Source: CAZJHD01 sp964545855 (GTDB lineage: Bacteria > Planctomycetota > UBA1135 > JACQFD01). From it: 64,000 nucleotides of DNA. Below the pieces are notes generated by a model that saw nothing but the letters and a program-made list of their open reading frames with translations, was not told where the DNA came from and did not search any database. Location: the NCBI GenBank assembly GCA_964545855.1, contig CAZJHD010000021.1, forward strand, positions 1-64,000, in the 5' to 3' direction. Made by a program: the position numbers and the translations under genes. Below are positions 7,197 through 17,000 of the stretch, in pieces. Within the stretch, counting starts at the first letter, position 1. Every line of letters begins with the position of its first letter.

Positions 7197-9892
7197 CGCC
7201 CGCCCTCCGCCGGCAGGCCGAGATCCTCCTGCGGGTAGAGCGCGGGGATCTCGCCGCCCCAGTCCCACAGCGCTTGCTCGCGCGCCTCGGGCGCGTGGTA
7301 GGCCGACCCCTCCTCGGGAGCGCCCGGCTCTCCGGCGCGGAGCTTCTCGAAGCGCAGGTGCGTCTCGCTGCCGTCGGCCGCGAGCGAAACCGTCACGTCC
7401 TCGAAGGGGAGGAGTCGCACGATCCACGTCCCCGGCGGGAGGCCGTGCAGCACGAAGCCGTCGCCCGTCGGCCAGAGCCACGCCTGCACGAGGTGCGCGG
7501 GGAGCGGCGCGCCGTCGGGGGCGAGCACCCAGACGCGCCCCGTTCCCGGCGAGCCGTTCGCGGGGCCCGCCGAGACGCGGAGCGGTGCCTCGCGCGGCAC
7601 GACGATCGGCGGGAGCGCCCGCTCCTCGCGCTCGACGAGGTCCATCGGCGGGAGGGCGAGCGTCGCGCGCGCGCGCGCTGGGTCGGTGACCAGCAGCCGA
7701 TAGCGCCCCGGCGCGACCGACGGCAGCGCGAAGGCGCCGCGTGCGTCGCTCGACGTCTCCGGGCCGATCCACGACCAGAGCGGCTCGCGTTCCTTGCCGC
7801 GCGCGCGCTGCAGCGCGACGCGGAGGCCCGGGAGCGGCGCCCCGTCGCCGGCGACGAGCGTCCCCGCGATCGAGCCCGGCGCGAGGTCGAAGTGGATCGT
7901 GCGGCTCTGGCCGTGGGCGACGGCGACGCGCCGCGTCTCGCGGAAGCCGGGGCCCAGCACCTCGAGGCGCCAGTCCCCTGCGCGGCGGACGGGAAGGCGG
8001 TAGCGGCCGTCGGCAGCCGTCGCGTCGGTCGCGGCGCCGGCGACGCCGTCGAAGGGAATGGCGCGCACGAGGACGCCCGCCGCCGGGGCGCCGTCGATCC
8101 AGACGGAGCCCTCGATCGCGCGCTCCTGCGGCCGCGGCACGTCGAGCGCGGCCGGCGCGGGCTCGCCCTCGGCGGCGACGCGCGCGACGAAGCGGCCTCC
8201 CATCGCGTCGCGAGGCGGCCACTCGGCGGCGATCGACCGGTGGGCGCCGTCGCCGTCGAGCGGCGGCGACTTCGGCGCGATCACCCATTCCCCGGGCGCG
8301 AGGCCGCCGATCGCGAAGCGTCCCGACGCGTCGGCGAGCGCCGCCGCGAAGGTCTCGAAGCGTGCCGAGCGGTCGCTCCGCGCGAGGCGGTGCACGAGGA
8401 GCGGGATCGGTGCGCCGGGGGTCGAGCCCGAGAACGCGAGCGTGCCCTCGAGGGCCGCCGTCGCGCGCGCCACGAGCTGTCCCGGCATCGCGTCGCGCAC
8501 GCCGGGCCGCCCGCGCGGGCTCGCGGGCGCCGGCTCGACGAGCGCGAAGCCTTCTCTCCGGGAGACCGCGCGCCAGCGCGCGCTCGGCGCTTCGGCGTCG
8601 AAGCGGCCGTTCGCGTCGGTCGTCGCGTCGATCGTGGCCGAGCCCTCCTCGGCCTCGATCACGACCGGGAAGTCGGCAAGCGGATTCCCCTCGCCGTCGA
8701 CGACGCTCCCCTGCGCGCGGAGCGCCGGCGTCGCCTCCAGCGCGATCTCCGGCGCGTCGCCCGCGAGCGCCGCCGCCTCCACGTCTCCCGCGCGCGCGCC
8801 GCGGCCGCCGGCGAGCGTCGCAGTGAGACGCAGCACGTCGAAGGGAGCCGCGACGACGCGCCAGCGGTCGGGCGCGAGGATCGCGCGCGTGCGCGAGTCG
8901 GCGGCGCCGGCGGCCTGCCGCCAGCCGTCGCCCACCTTCGTGAAGGACTCGAAGCGCACCTCCTCGAGCGTGGCGCCGGCCGGCGCGCGAGCCACCACTG
9001 CGCGGCCGCGGTGCAGCCGCAGCACCGGCGGATCGGCGAGCGAGCGCCCCTCGATGCGCGCCGGGAGGCAGCCGGGCGCGATGACGTCGAAGTCGAGATC
9101 GCGGAGCGCCTCGTCGAGGCCGCGCACGGCGAAGCGGCCGCGGGGATCGGTCTCGACGGGAGGCCGCACGAGGCCGCGCAGCGCGTCGCGGCGGGCCGCG
9201 AGGACGCGCGCTCCCTCCACGGCCGAGCCCGTCTCGTCGAGGACCGTGCCCTCGAGGATCCGCTCCGGCGCGAGGACGAGCTCGAGTGGCGGCGCGCCCT
9301 CGCGGACGGCGACGCCCGGCAGCACGAGGTCGGCGCGCCCCGGCGCGCTCGCGACGACGGTCCAGCGCGCGGGGGCGAGGCCTTCGAGCGCGCCGGCGCC
9401 GTCGCGGCCGGCCGACGTCTCGTGACGCATGGCCGCGGAGGCCGCGGGCTCGTCCGCGTAGAGCGCCGGCTCGGCGGCGACGCGCGCGCCGGCGATCGGC
9501 GCGCCCGCGGAATCGACCACGCGCCCGCGGAGCGCCGTCGGCGCGAAGCAGGCGACCTCTCCCAGCGCGAGCGTGCCCCGCTCCACGCGCACGTGCGCGA
9601 GCAGCGAGGGCGCGCAGCCAGGCGCGGCGACCTCGAACGTCGTGTCGGTCCGCGGCGGCGCCGTGAGAGCGAACGTGCCGTCCTTCGCGGAGACGGCCGC
9701 GGCGACCTCGCGTCCCGCGGGCCCCGCTCCCTCGCGCAAGACGACCCGCGCGCCCGCGATCGGCGCGCCCGCCGCGTCGACGGCGGTGGCGGTGAGGAGC
9801 GTGGAGCCGGGGCGCTCGCTCTGCGCGAGTGCTCCGGCGCCGAGGAGCGCGAGCGCGCAAGCGATGGGGCGACGAAAGGTTCTCTCGATCAC
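7193..9892 (-). CDS. Large secreted protein with multiple carboxypeptidase-regulatory-like domains
   Basis: An 899-residue exported protein. It starts at a GTG (VIERTFRRPIACALALLGAG), followed by a hydrophobic signal peptide ending near ALAQ. About seven or eight beta-sandwich modules follow, each opening with variants of GxPxxGxxV such as GAPIAGARVVLRE, GSAVEGARVLAAR, GNPLADFPVVIE and GAPLPGLRVALQR, and each carrying a second conserved strand (DPRGRFAVRGL, DANGRFDAEA, DARGAFALPSV). No catalytic motif is visible. Such arrays behave as rigid surface stalks or binding modules. It is first in a two-gene unit with the WD40 protein (4-bp overlap) and divergent from the SBBP surface protein, with about 220 bp shared upstream. 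Confidence 0.85.
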   Translation of the reverse strand: MIERTFRRPIACALALLGAGALAQSERPGSTLLTATAVDAAGAPIAGARVVLREGAGPAGREVAAAVSAKDGTFALTAPPRTDTTFEVAAPGCAPSLLAHVRVERGTLALGEVACFAPTALRGRVVDSAGAPIAGARVAAEPALYADEPAASAAMRHETSAGRDGAGALEGLAPARWTVVASAPGRADLVLPGVAVREGAPPLELVLAPERILEGTVLDETGSAVEGARVLAARRDALRGLVRPPVETDPRGRFAVRGLDEALRDLDFDVIAPGCLPARIEGRSLADPPVLRLHRGRAVVARAPAGATLEEVRFESFTKVGDGWRQAAGAADSRTRAILAPDRWRVVAAPFDVLRLTATLAGGRGARAGDVEAAALAGDAPEIALEATPALRAQGSVVDGEGNPLADFPVVIEAEEGSATIDATTDANGRFDAEAPSARWRAVSRREGFALVEPAPASPRGRPGVRDAMPGQLVARATAALEGTLAFSGSTPGAPIPLLVHRLARSDRSARFETFAAALADASGRFAIGGLAPGEWVIAPKSPPLDGDGAHRSIAAEWPPRDAMGGRFVARVAAEGEPAPAALDVPRPQERAIEGSVWIDGAPAAGVLVRAIPFDGVAGAATDATAADGRYRLPVRRAGDWRLEVLGPGFRETRRVAVAHGQSRTIHFDLAPGSIAGTLVAGDGAPLPGLRVALQRARGKEREPLWSWIGPETSSDARGAFALPSVAPGRYRLLVTDPARARATLALPPMDLVEREERALPPIVVPREAPLRVSAGPANGSPGTGRVWVLAPDGAPLPAHLVQAWLWPTGDGFVLHGLPPGTWIVRLLPFEDVTVSLAADGSETHLRFEKLRAGEPGAPEEGSAYHAPEAREQALWDWGGEIPALYPQEDLGLPAEGGR

Positions 9893-10112
9893 GGATCGGC
9901 CGCTGGGTTGCGCGAGCGTACCGCGTGCAAGGCGCCGCGGGTGAAGCGTCGTTCGTGGCGATGACGGTAGTGAATCCGTGAGCCGGTGACGTCGGCTTGC
10001 GCGCCGCGACACCCCCGCGCATCCTGGCCCCTCGAGCGCTCGGGTCCTCGCACCGCCGCGGGCGCTTCGCGACGGGGGCGGCGATCGCTCCTTCGAATCC
10101 GCGGAGATCGTC

Positions 10113-12641
10113 ATGAGCGGAGCTTCGCTCGCGTGGACCGCCTTCCTCCTCGTCTCGGCCGCGCCGCAGGAGACGCGCACCGACGAGCGCGCCCCCGTCT
10201 TCCGCGAGAACGTCGGCCAGCACGCGGAGGGCGCGCGGTTCGTTGCGCGTGCGGCGGGAGCCGCGCTCTTCGTCGCGGAGGACGGGATCCGCATCGTCCT
10301 CGCTCCGGCCGAGGGCTCGGCCGGCGCGTCGGTCTTCCTCCGCGTCGAAGGCACGGAGCGCGCCGCCGTCGCGACGGCGGCCGAGACCGGCCCCGCGAAC
10401 GAGCACCACCTCCGCGGTCGCGAGCCGGCCGCCTGGAAGCCGAGCGTGCCGTCGGCGGATCGCGTGACGCTCGGCGACACGACGCGCGGCGTCGGCCTCG
10501 TGCTGCACCGTCGCGACGGGCGACTCGCCTACGACCTGGAGCTCGCCCCGGGCTCCGACGCCGAGGCAATCTCGTTCCGCGTGGAGGGCGCCGAGTCGAT
10601 GGCGATCGACCGAGCGGGACGGCTCGCGATCGCGACTGCAGCCGGCGAGCTCCTTCAGGACGCGCCGATCGCCTGGCAGGAGAACGCCGCGGGTGCGCGC
10701 GCCCGACTCCCCGTGCGCTGCGTGCTGCTCGGAGCGGACCGCTTCGGCTTCCGCGTATTCGGTCGCGATCCGGCCCAGCGCCTCACGATCGATCCGGCAC
10801 TGGTCTACTCGAGCTTCCTCGGGAGCCTCGGCCTCGACGGGATGGGTGGCGTCGCGACGGACGCGGCGGGCGCGACCTACCTCGCGGGCTCCGCCGGCGC
10901 GGCCGACTTCCCGTCGACCCCCGGGAGCTACGACCCGACGTTCAACGGCGGGCTCGGGACGGCATCCGACGCGGTCGTGCTGAAGCTCGACGCGGCGAAG
11001 GTGCTCGTCGCCGCCACGTTCCTCGGGTCGGCGACGAACGAGGGCGCGACCTTCATCGGCGTGAAGACGGACGGCTCGATGACGGTCGGCGGAGCGGCGA
11101 CCGACGGGCTCGGCTTCCCCACGACTCCGGGCGCGTTCCTCGCGACGCCGGTGGGCGCGGCGACGAACCCCTTCATCGCGAGGCTCGACCCGACGGGCCG
11201 CGCGCTCCTCTTCTCGACGTTCCTCGGCGGCACCGAGTCGCTGAGCCCTGCTTTCGCGACCGACGCGGCAGGAGCCACCCACGTCTCCCTGGTCGACTAC
11301 GCCAATGACTTCCCGGCGACGCCCGGCGCCTACAAGACGGCCTCGACGTTCCGCGACACGGTGGTCGCGAAGCTGAACGACGCGGGGAGCGCCCTCGCTT
11401 TCGCGACGCTCCTCGGCGGCTCGGGTCCCGGCATCGACCGCTCCAGGGACATCGCCGTCGGCGCCGACCTGGCGCCCGTCGTCGTGGGCGACACGTCGAC
11501 GACCGATTTCCCGACGACGTCCGGTGTGATCGGCCCGTCAGCGACCGGCTGGGGCGGCGGCTTCGTGTCGAAGATCGCCCCCGACGGCACGAGCCTCGTC
11601 TTCTCGAGCTACCTCGGCGGGCCCTGGACCTACGCGCAGTGCGTCGACGTCGCGGCCGACGGGTCGATCGTGGTGGGGGGTCTCGCAAACGTCGCCGCGA
11701 GCTTTCCCACGACGCCCGACGCCTTCAACGTCGCGCCGGCCGGCGGCGGCGGCACGTTCGTGACGCGCATGAGCGCGGACGGCACGTCGCTGCAGTACTC
11801 GACGTTCCTCTCCTTCGGAGCGAGCGTCTCGGCGATCGACGCCGGCCCGTCGGGGGAGGTGACGCTCCTCGCCGCGCACGATGCTCCGCTGCTCTCGCCG
11901 AACGCTCTCTCGACGGCGGCGCTCTCGCCCGTGAGCGTCGTGAACCTCGTGCGCTTGAGCCCGACCGGCGCGGGTCTCGTCTACGGCTCGCTCTTCGGCG
12001 GATCGAGCCTGACGTCCGGCATCGGCCTGGACGTCGGCGCCTCCGGGCTCGTGACGATCGTCGGCTCCACGCGTGCGCCCGACTTCCCCGCGACGCCGGA
12101 CGCGCTGCAGCCGAGCCTCCTGCCGTCGCGCAAGACGCCGACCCAGGACGGCTTCCTCGCCACCTTCCTCATCGAGCGACTGCCGGCCGGCGTCTCCGCC
12201 TTCGGCGCGGGCACGCCCGGGTGCTTCGGCCCGCACGTGCTCCACGCCAGCACGGCGCTCGCGCCGGGGGAGAAGAACTTCCAGCTCCTCTGCGATGCGC
12301 CCTCGCCGGCGACGCCCGGTCTCCTGATCCTCTCGGACCGTCCGATCGAGGCGGGCGCCGATCCCTTCGGCATCGGCCTCACGCTGCATGTGGGGCTCGC
12401 GGGGAGCTTGGTCGTCCCGATCGACCTGCTGCCGACGCCCGACGGGAAGTACGGCCGCGCGAAGCTCTCGATCCCGAGCCTGCCCTCCTTCGTCGGGACG
12501 ACCCTCTACGCGCAGGCGGTCTGGAGCTGGAGCCTCGGGCCCTGCGCGCCCTCGCCCTTCGCGCTCAGCTCCTCGAACGGCCTCGCGATGACGGTGCAGC
12601 CCCCCGTCGCGACGACTGTGGGAGGGCCGGTGGCGTTCTAG
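10113..12641 (+). CDS. SBBP-repeat cell-surface protein
   Basis: An 842-residue secreted protein. Residues 1 to about 20 look like a signal peptide. Residues 25-225 match the N-terminal module (VFRENVGQ, then a region ending RLTIDPALVYSSFLGS) that is usually found before SBBP beta-propeller repeats. Residues about 225-690 contain repeated units of the form YSTFLGG...ATDAAGxTYLAGS...DFPxTPGAY. The last 140 residues begin GAGTPGCFGP and contain four cysteines; modules of this style recur at the C-termini of secreted proteins in high-GC planctomycetes. The chosen ATG has a GGAG ribosome-binding site nine bases upstream. The protein is probably displayed on the cell surface or secreted; its ligand is unknown. 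Confidence 0.85.
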   Translation: MSGASLAWTAFLLVSAAPQETRTDERAPVFRENVGQHAEGARFVARAAGAALFVAEDGIRIVLAPAEGSAGASVFLRVEGTERAAVATAAETGPANEHHLRGREPAAWKPSVPSADRVTLGDTTRGVGLVLHRRDGRLAYDLELAPGSDAEAISFRVEGAESMAIDRAGRLAIATAAGELLQDAPIAWQENAAGARARLPVRCVLLGADRFGFRVFGRDPAQRLTIDPALVYSSFLGSLGLDGMGGVATDAAGATYLAGSAGAADFPSTPGSYDPTFNGGLGTASDAVVLKLDAAKVLVAATFLGSATNEGATFIGVKTDGSMTVGGAATDGLGFPTTPGAFLATPVGAATNPFIARLDPTGRALLFSTFLGGTESLSPAFATDAAGATHVSLVDYANDFPATPGAYKTASTFRDTVVAKLNDAGSALAFATLLGGSGPGIDRSRDIAVGADLAPVVVGDTSTTDFPTTSGVIGPSATGWGGGFVSKIAPDGTSLVFSSYLGGPWTYAQCVDVAADGSIVVGGLANVAASFPTTPDAFNVAPAGGGGTFVTRMSADGTSLQYSTFLSFGASVSAIDAGPSGEVTLLAAHDAPLLSPNALSTAALSPVSVVNLVRLSPTGAGLVYGSLFGGSSLTSGIGLDVGASGLVTIVGSTRAPDFPATPDALQPSLLPSRKTPTQDGFLATFLIERLPAGVSAFGAGTPGCFGPHVLHASTALAPGEKNFQLLCDAPSPATPGLLILSDRPIEAGADPFGIGLTLHVGLAGSLVVPIDLLPTPDGKYGRAKLSIPSLPSFVGTTLYAQAVWSWSLGPCAPSPFALSSSNGLAMTVQPPVATTVGGPVAF

Positions 12642-12770
12642 GATTGGACCAAGATGGTGAAGGGGAGAGGGAAGAAAGGAGAAGGAGGCAGTGAGAGAGA
12701 GTCCCGCGGCCGGGCACCCCGGCGCGGCTCCGACCCTGGTCGTGCCGTACCCTGAAGATCGTCGATATCC

Positions 12771-12799
12771 TTGATATTTGATGATGTCGTCACTAGTTT
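12771..12799 (+). promoter_or_regulatory. Candidate sigma70-type promoter for the AAA/DUF4143 gene
   Basis: TTGATA and TAGTTT are separated by 17 bp. The first hexamer matches the -35 consensus at five of six positions, the second is a weak -10 (three of six). The surrounding 50 bp is clearly AT-richer than the rest of the window and contains a GATAT direct repeat that could be an operator. The -10 ends six bases before the ATG, so a transcript from here would be nearly leaderless. Confidence 0.4.
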
Positions 12800-12805
12800 T
12801 CGAGG

Positions 12806-14050
12806 ATGTTTCGGCCTCGAGTCGCCTCCCAGAGGCTTCGGCGCCTTCTGTCCCAGTTCCCGGCGGTGGTCGTCGCGGGGGCGCGGCAGGTCGGGAAGAG
12901 CACGCTCCTTCGGCACGAGCTCGAGGGCGAGGCCGAGTTCGTCGTCTTCGATCCCGTCGTCGACGTCGAGAACGCGCGTCGCGATCCCGATCTCTTCCTC
13001 GACAACCATCGCACGCCGCTCGTCCTCGACGAGATCCAGTTCGCACCGGAGCTCGTTCCGGCCCTGAAGCGGAGGATCGATCGCGACCGCAGACCCGGGC
13101 AGTACGTCCTGACGGGCTCGCAGCAGTGGGAGGTGCTGCGTTCGCTCTCCGAGAGCCTCACGGGCCGGGTGGTCTTCCTCGACCTGGAGGGGTTCTGCCT
13201 CGCGGAGATCGCCGAGTCGACGAAGGGAGTCTCGTGGCTCGAGTGCTGGCTCCAGGATCCCGACGAGCTCCTCGCGCACCGGCCGCCGCGGCTCGCGCTG
13301 CAGCGGACGCTCTCCGAGCGGCTCTGGCGCGGGTTCCTCCCGGAAGCGGAGCTCCTCGACGCCGACGTCGTGCCCGACTTCCATGCCGCCTACGTCCGCA
13401 CGTACATCGAGCGCGACGCGCGCCTGCTCGCCGACGTCTCCGACTGGCAGCAGTTCGGGCGCTTCTACCGCGTCGCGGCGGCGCTCACGTCCCAGGAGGT
13501 GAATCGGAGCCAGCTCGGCCGAGACATCGGCGCGACGCCCCAGACGGCGCGGCGCTGGCTCGACGTCCTCGTCGCGACGTTCCAGTGGCACGAGGTGCCC
13601 GCGTGGTCGGGGAACGCCGTGAAGCGCGTGAGCGCGAAGCCGAAGGGCTACTTCGCCGACACGGGGCTCGTCGCTTCCGCGCTGCGCCTGTCGTCTCCCG
13701 CGGCGCTCGCCGACCATCCGTCCCTGGGCGCCCTGTTCGAGACCGCCGTCGTGGGAGAGATCCGCCGGCTCTGCACCGTGCTGTCTCCCAAGCCGGCGCT
13801 TCACCACTGGCGATCCCACGGAGGCGCGGAGGTCGACCTCCTCCTCGAGCGCGACGGCGTCCTCTTCCCGATCGAGATCAAGAGGAAGAGCCGACCGTCG
13901 CGGACGGACACGCGCGGCATCGCCGCGTTTCGCGCGACCTATCCGGATCTCCGCATCGCCCGCGGTCTCGTCGTCGCGCCGACGGAATCGATCACGCCGC
14001 TCTCCGACGACGACGTCGCGATTCCCTGGGACCTCGCGCCGGCGGTCTGA
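12806..14050 (+). CDS. AAA+ ATPase with DUF4143 domain
   Basis: A 414-residue protein of the widespread ATPase/DUF4143 family. The N-terminal ATPase has Walker A GARQVGKST (residues 25-33), Walker B VLDEIQ (about 73-78) and sensor VLTGSQQW (about 100). The C-terminal domain (about 195-370) ends with the acidic-lysine pattern EVDLLLERDG...IEIKRKS, which looks like the PD-(D/E)XK nuclease core seen in DUF4143. The family is common in accessory regions and its cellular role is unsettled. The gene is isolated between a surface protein and a convergent sigma-factor fusion, and has its own AT-rich promoter-like upstream sequence, which would fit horizontal acquisition. A GAGG lies immediately before the ATG. 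Confidence 0.9.
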   Translation: MFRPRVASQRLRRLLSQFPAVVVAGARQVGKSTLLRHELEGEAEFVVFDPVVDVENARRDPDLFLDNHRTPLVLDEIQFAPELVPALKRRIDRDRRPGQYVLTGSQQWEVLRSLSESLTGRVVFLDLEGFCLAEIAESTKGVSWLECWLQDPDELLAHRPPRLALQRTLSERLWRGFLPEAELLDADVVPDFHAAYVRTYIERDARLLADVSDWQQFGRFYRVAAALTSQEVNRSQLGRDIGATPQTARRWLDVLVATFQWHEVPAWSGNAVKRVSAKPKGYFADTGLVASALRLSSPAALADHPSLGALFETAVVGEIRRLCTVLSPKPALHHWRSHGGAEVDLLLERDGVLFPIEIKRKSRPSRTDTRGIAAFRATYPDLRIARGLVVAPTESITPLSDDDVAIPWDLAPAV

Positions 14051-14056
14051 CGCGCG

Positions 14057-17000
14057 TCACGGCAACCGCAGCTCCGCCGTCCCGCCCGCCTCGACGCGAC
14101 CTTCCGCCAGCGGTGCCTCCGCGCCGTCGTCGGCGGCGCGGAGCGCGCGCACGGCGCCGGCCGGGAGCGCCGGCAGCTCGACCGCGTCGCCCGCGTCGGC
14201 GGGAGCCCAGACGACCCAGCGGAGACCGGCCGCCGCCTCGCCGCGCAGCACGAGGCGCGGCTTGCCGGCGAAGCGGTCGCGGAGGTTCGTCACGCGCAGC
14301 GCGCCGACGAGCAGGTCCACGTCCCAGGGCGTTCGTGCCGCCGCCAGCTCCAGGGTCGCGACGAGCACGGTCTCGTTGCCGGCGCCATCGACGGCGTCGA
14401 AACGCAGCCGATAGCGGCCCGGACGCGGCGCCCGGAGAACGAAGCGCCCTTCGGGGTCGAGCGTCGTCTCGACGTGGAGCTCCTCGAGTCCCGGCGTCGG
14501 ATCGAGCGTGGAGAGCGTCGCGACCCAGGGCCCCGGCGGCGCACCGCCGAGCCGGAGCCGTCCCTCGACCGCGCAGGGCATCTGGTCGCGCAGATCGATG
14601 TCGTGCCGCGTCACCTCTCCCTCGAGCACCTCGCAGCTCCAGGGCAGGTCGAGCGCCGCGCCCCGGAGCGGAGATCGGCGCGTGCTCCGCGAGTTGGGGA
14701 GCAACTCCTCGTCGAGGAGGCGCACGTGCCAGCGCCCCGGCAGGAGCCCCGCGAAGCGGAAGCGCCCCTCGGCGTCGGCGCGCCGCGAGAGAGGGTGCCC
14801 GTCGTAGCGCGCGATGCCGACGATGCGACCCGCCGCGAGGGCGGGATCGGCGGCGAGGATGCGGCCCTCGATGGTGCCGCCGGGGCCGAGGTCGATCTCC
14901 AGCGGCTCGAGGGCCTGCTGCGGATCGAAGGCGAGGAGCTCGCGCTCGGCCGGCGCGAAGCCCTCCGCGTCGACGCGCACGACGAAGTCGCCATGCTCGC
15001 GCGAGGTGACGAGGAACTCGCCCGTCGCGTTCGTGTCGGCGGCGGAGACGTGCTCTATCTCGACGCGCGAGACGAAGCCGTCGATCTCGAACACCGTGTC
15101 GGCGGGCACGCGGGCCCAGAGCGTGACGCGCGCCGACGCGACGGGGACGCCTCGTGCGCGCACGACGCCCCGGATCCCCGGGACGTGGCCGAGGACGCAC
15201 TCGAGGGGGCTCGGCACGGCGCCCGGCGCGAAGGGCCCGAGGCGGCCGAGCGTGTGTCCCGGCGCCTCGACCACGAGCCGGAAGGGGATCGCCGGCTCGA
15301 GCAGGGAGACGACGCCGCGGGATCCCGCCGCCGCGTCGACGGTCCACTCGGTCTCGTCGCCGAGATCGGAATCGACGAGCGCGCGCACGGTGAACTCCTC
15401 GAGCGGCGGCCCCCAGGGCTCCTTCACGCGCAGCTCGAAGCGGCGCGCCGGCGCGAAGCGGAGCTCGAGCGGCTCGCCCGACTCGCCGGACCGCTCGGCG
15501 CGCGCCGGGGCCCAGCGACCCTTCGCGTCCTCGGCGCGCACGCGTACGGGGTGCGGCCCCGTGGACGGGTGGTCGAAGAATCCGTGCGCGTCGGAGACGG
15601 CCGAGGCGTTCCACACGATGTTCGTGCTCCGCTGGACGATCCCGAGCTGCGCGCCCTCGACGGGATTCCCGTCGGGGTCGAGGACGCGTCCCGCGATGCG
15701 GTCGGCGCCGGGCGCGCGCCGCAGCACGACCTCGATCCCCGCGAGGTCGGCGCCGGCGCGTACCTCGAGGAGATCGGAGGGCGAGTGGCGAAAGCCCGGG
15801 GCGTGGGCCCAGAGCGTGCGGAAGCCGATGCCGACGCCGGAGAGCGAGAACGTGCCGTCGGGCCCCGACTGCGTGCGCGGGGATCGGCTGGCCTCGGGAG
15901 GGCCCTGCCGGAGCGCCTGCTCCATGCTCTCGCTCGTGGAGATCGGCGCCGTCGCGACGACGCTCGCACCGGCGACGGGAGCGCCGGCGGGATCGACGAC
16001 GCGCCCCGTCACCTGGATGCCGGCGCCGAGGACGAGATCGCCGAGCTGCGCCGACGCGCCGGGCGCGACGACGGTCTCGACGAAGCGGGTCTCGAAGCCC
16101 GGCGCTCCGGCGACGCACAGCACCGGCCACCGCGTGTCGAGCACGCCGAGATCGACGTGTGCGAGCCCGGAGCCGGTGGCTTCGGTCTCGCCGGAGGCGC
16201 CTCCCTGCACGCGCAGCCAGCCGCGCGCGACCGGCCGCCGCGCGTCGTCGACGAGGCGCGCCTCGACGAAGGAGCGGGCCGTCGCGGCGGCGGCCGCGGC
16301 CTCGGTCGCCACGGGCGGAGCGGAGGTCTCGGTGCGGCCGCGCGTCTCCGACGGTGCGACGACGGCGGGCGCCGGCGCGCCCGACGTGGCGGGCTCGCGT
16401 CGCTCCGCGTCGCCGCGCACCTCGGAGATCGCGGGATCGGGCGCTCCGCCCGGACCGGCCCACCAGAGGGCGGCACCGGCGGCGAGCGCGGTGGCGACGG
16501 CGAGAGCGGTGAGCGTGGTCGACTTCATGAGGAGCGCGGGAAGGAGGAGCGATCCGCCGCCGGCGACGGCGATCCCGGGAGGAGCGGGGAGAACGAGGGC
16601 GAGCCAGGCGCCGCGGCCGCCGGGGGTCGTGCGATCGAGGCGGTCGCGGAGCTCGGCGAGGCCCCGATGGATGCGCGAGCGGACGGTCGCCGCCGGCACG
16701 CCCAGGCGCCGCGCGATCTCCGCGGGCGTGAGCTCCTCGAGGAACCGCAGGTAGATCGCCGACCGCGACGGCTCGCCGAGGGCCTCCACGTGCTCCAGGA
16801 GGCGCCGGTGGATCTCGACCCGCGCGCTCCACTCGGAGGGCAGCGGCGAGGGATCGACGCCGTCGCGGGCCGTGGAGGCGTCGCGCCGGCGCCGGCGCGC
16901 GTCGCCACGCGCGCGACGGGAGGCGAGGCCGCGAGCGGCCCCGGCGAGCCACGCCGGGAGGCGGCGGATCCGCGAGGGACTCGCCTGGAGCAACGCGAGC

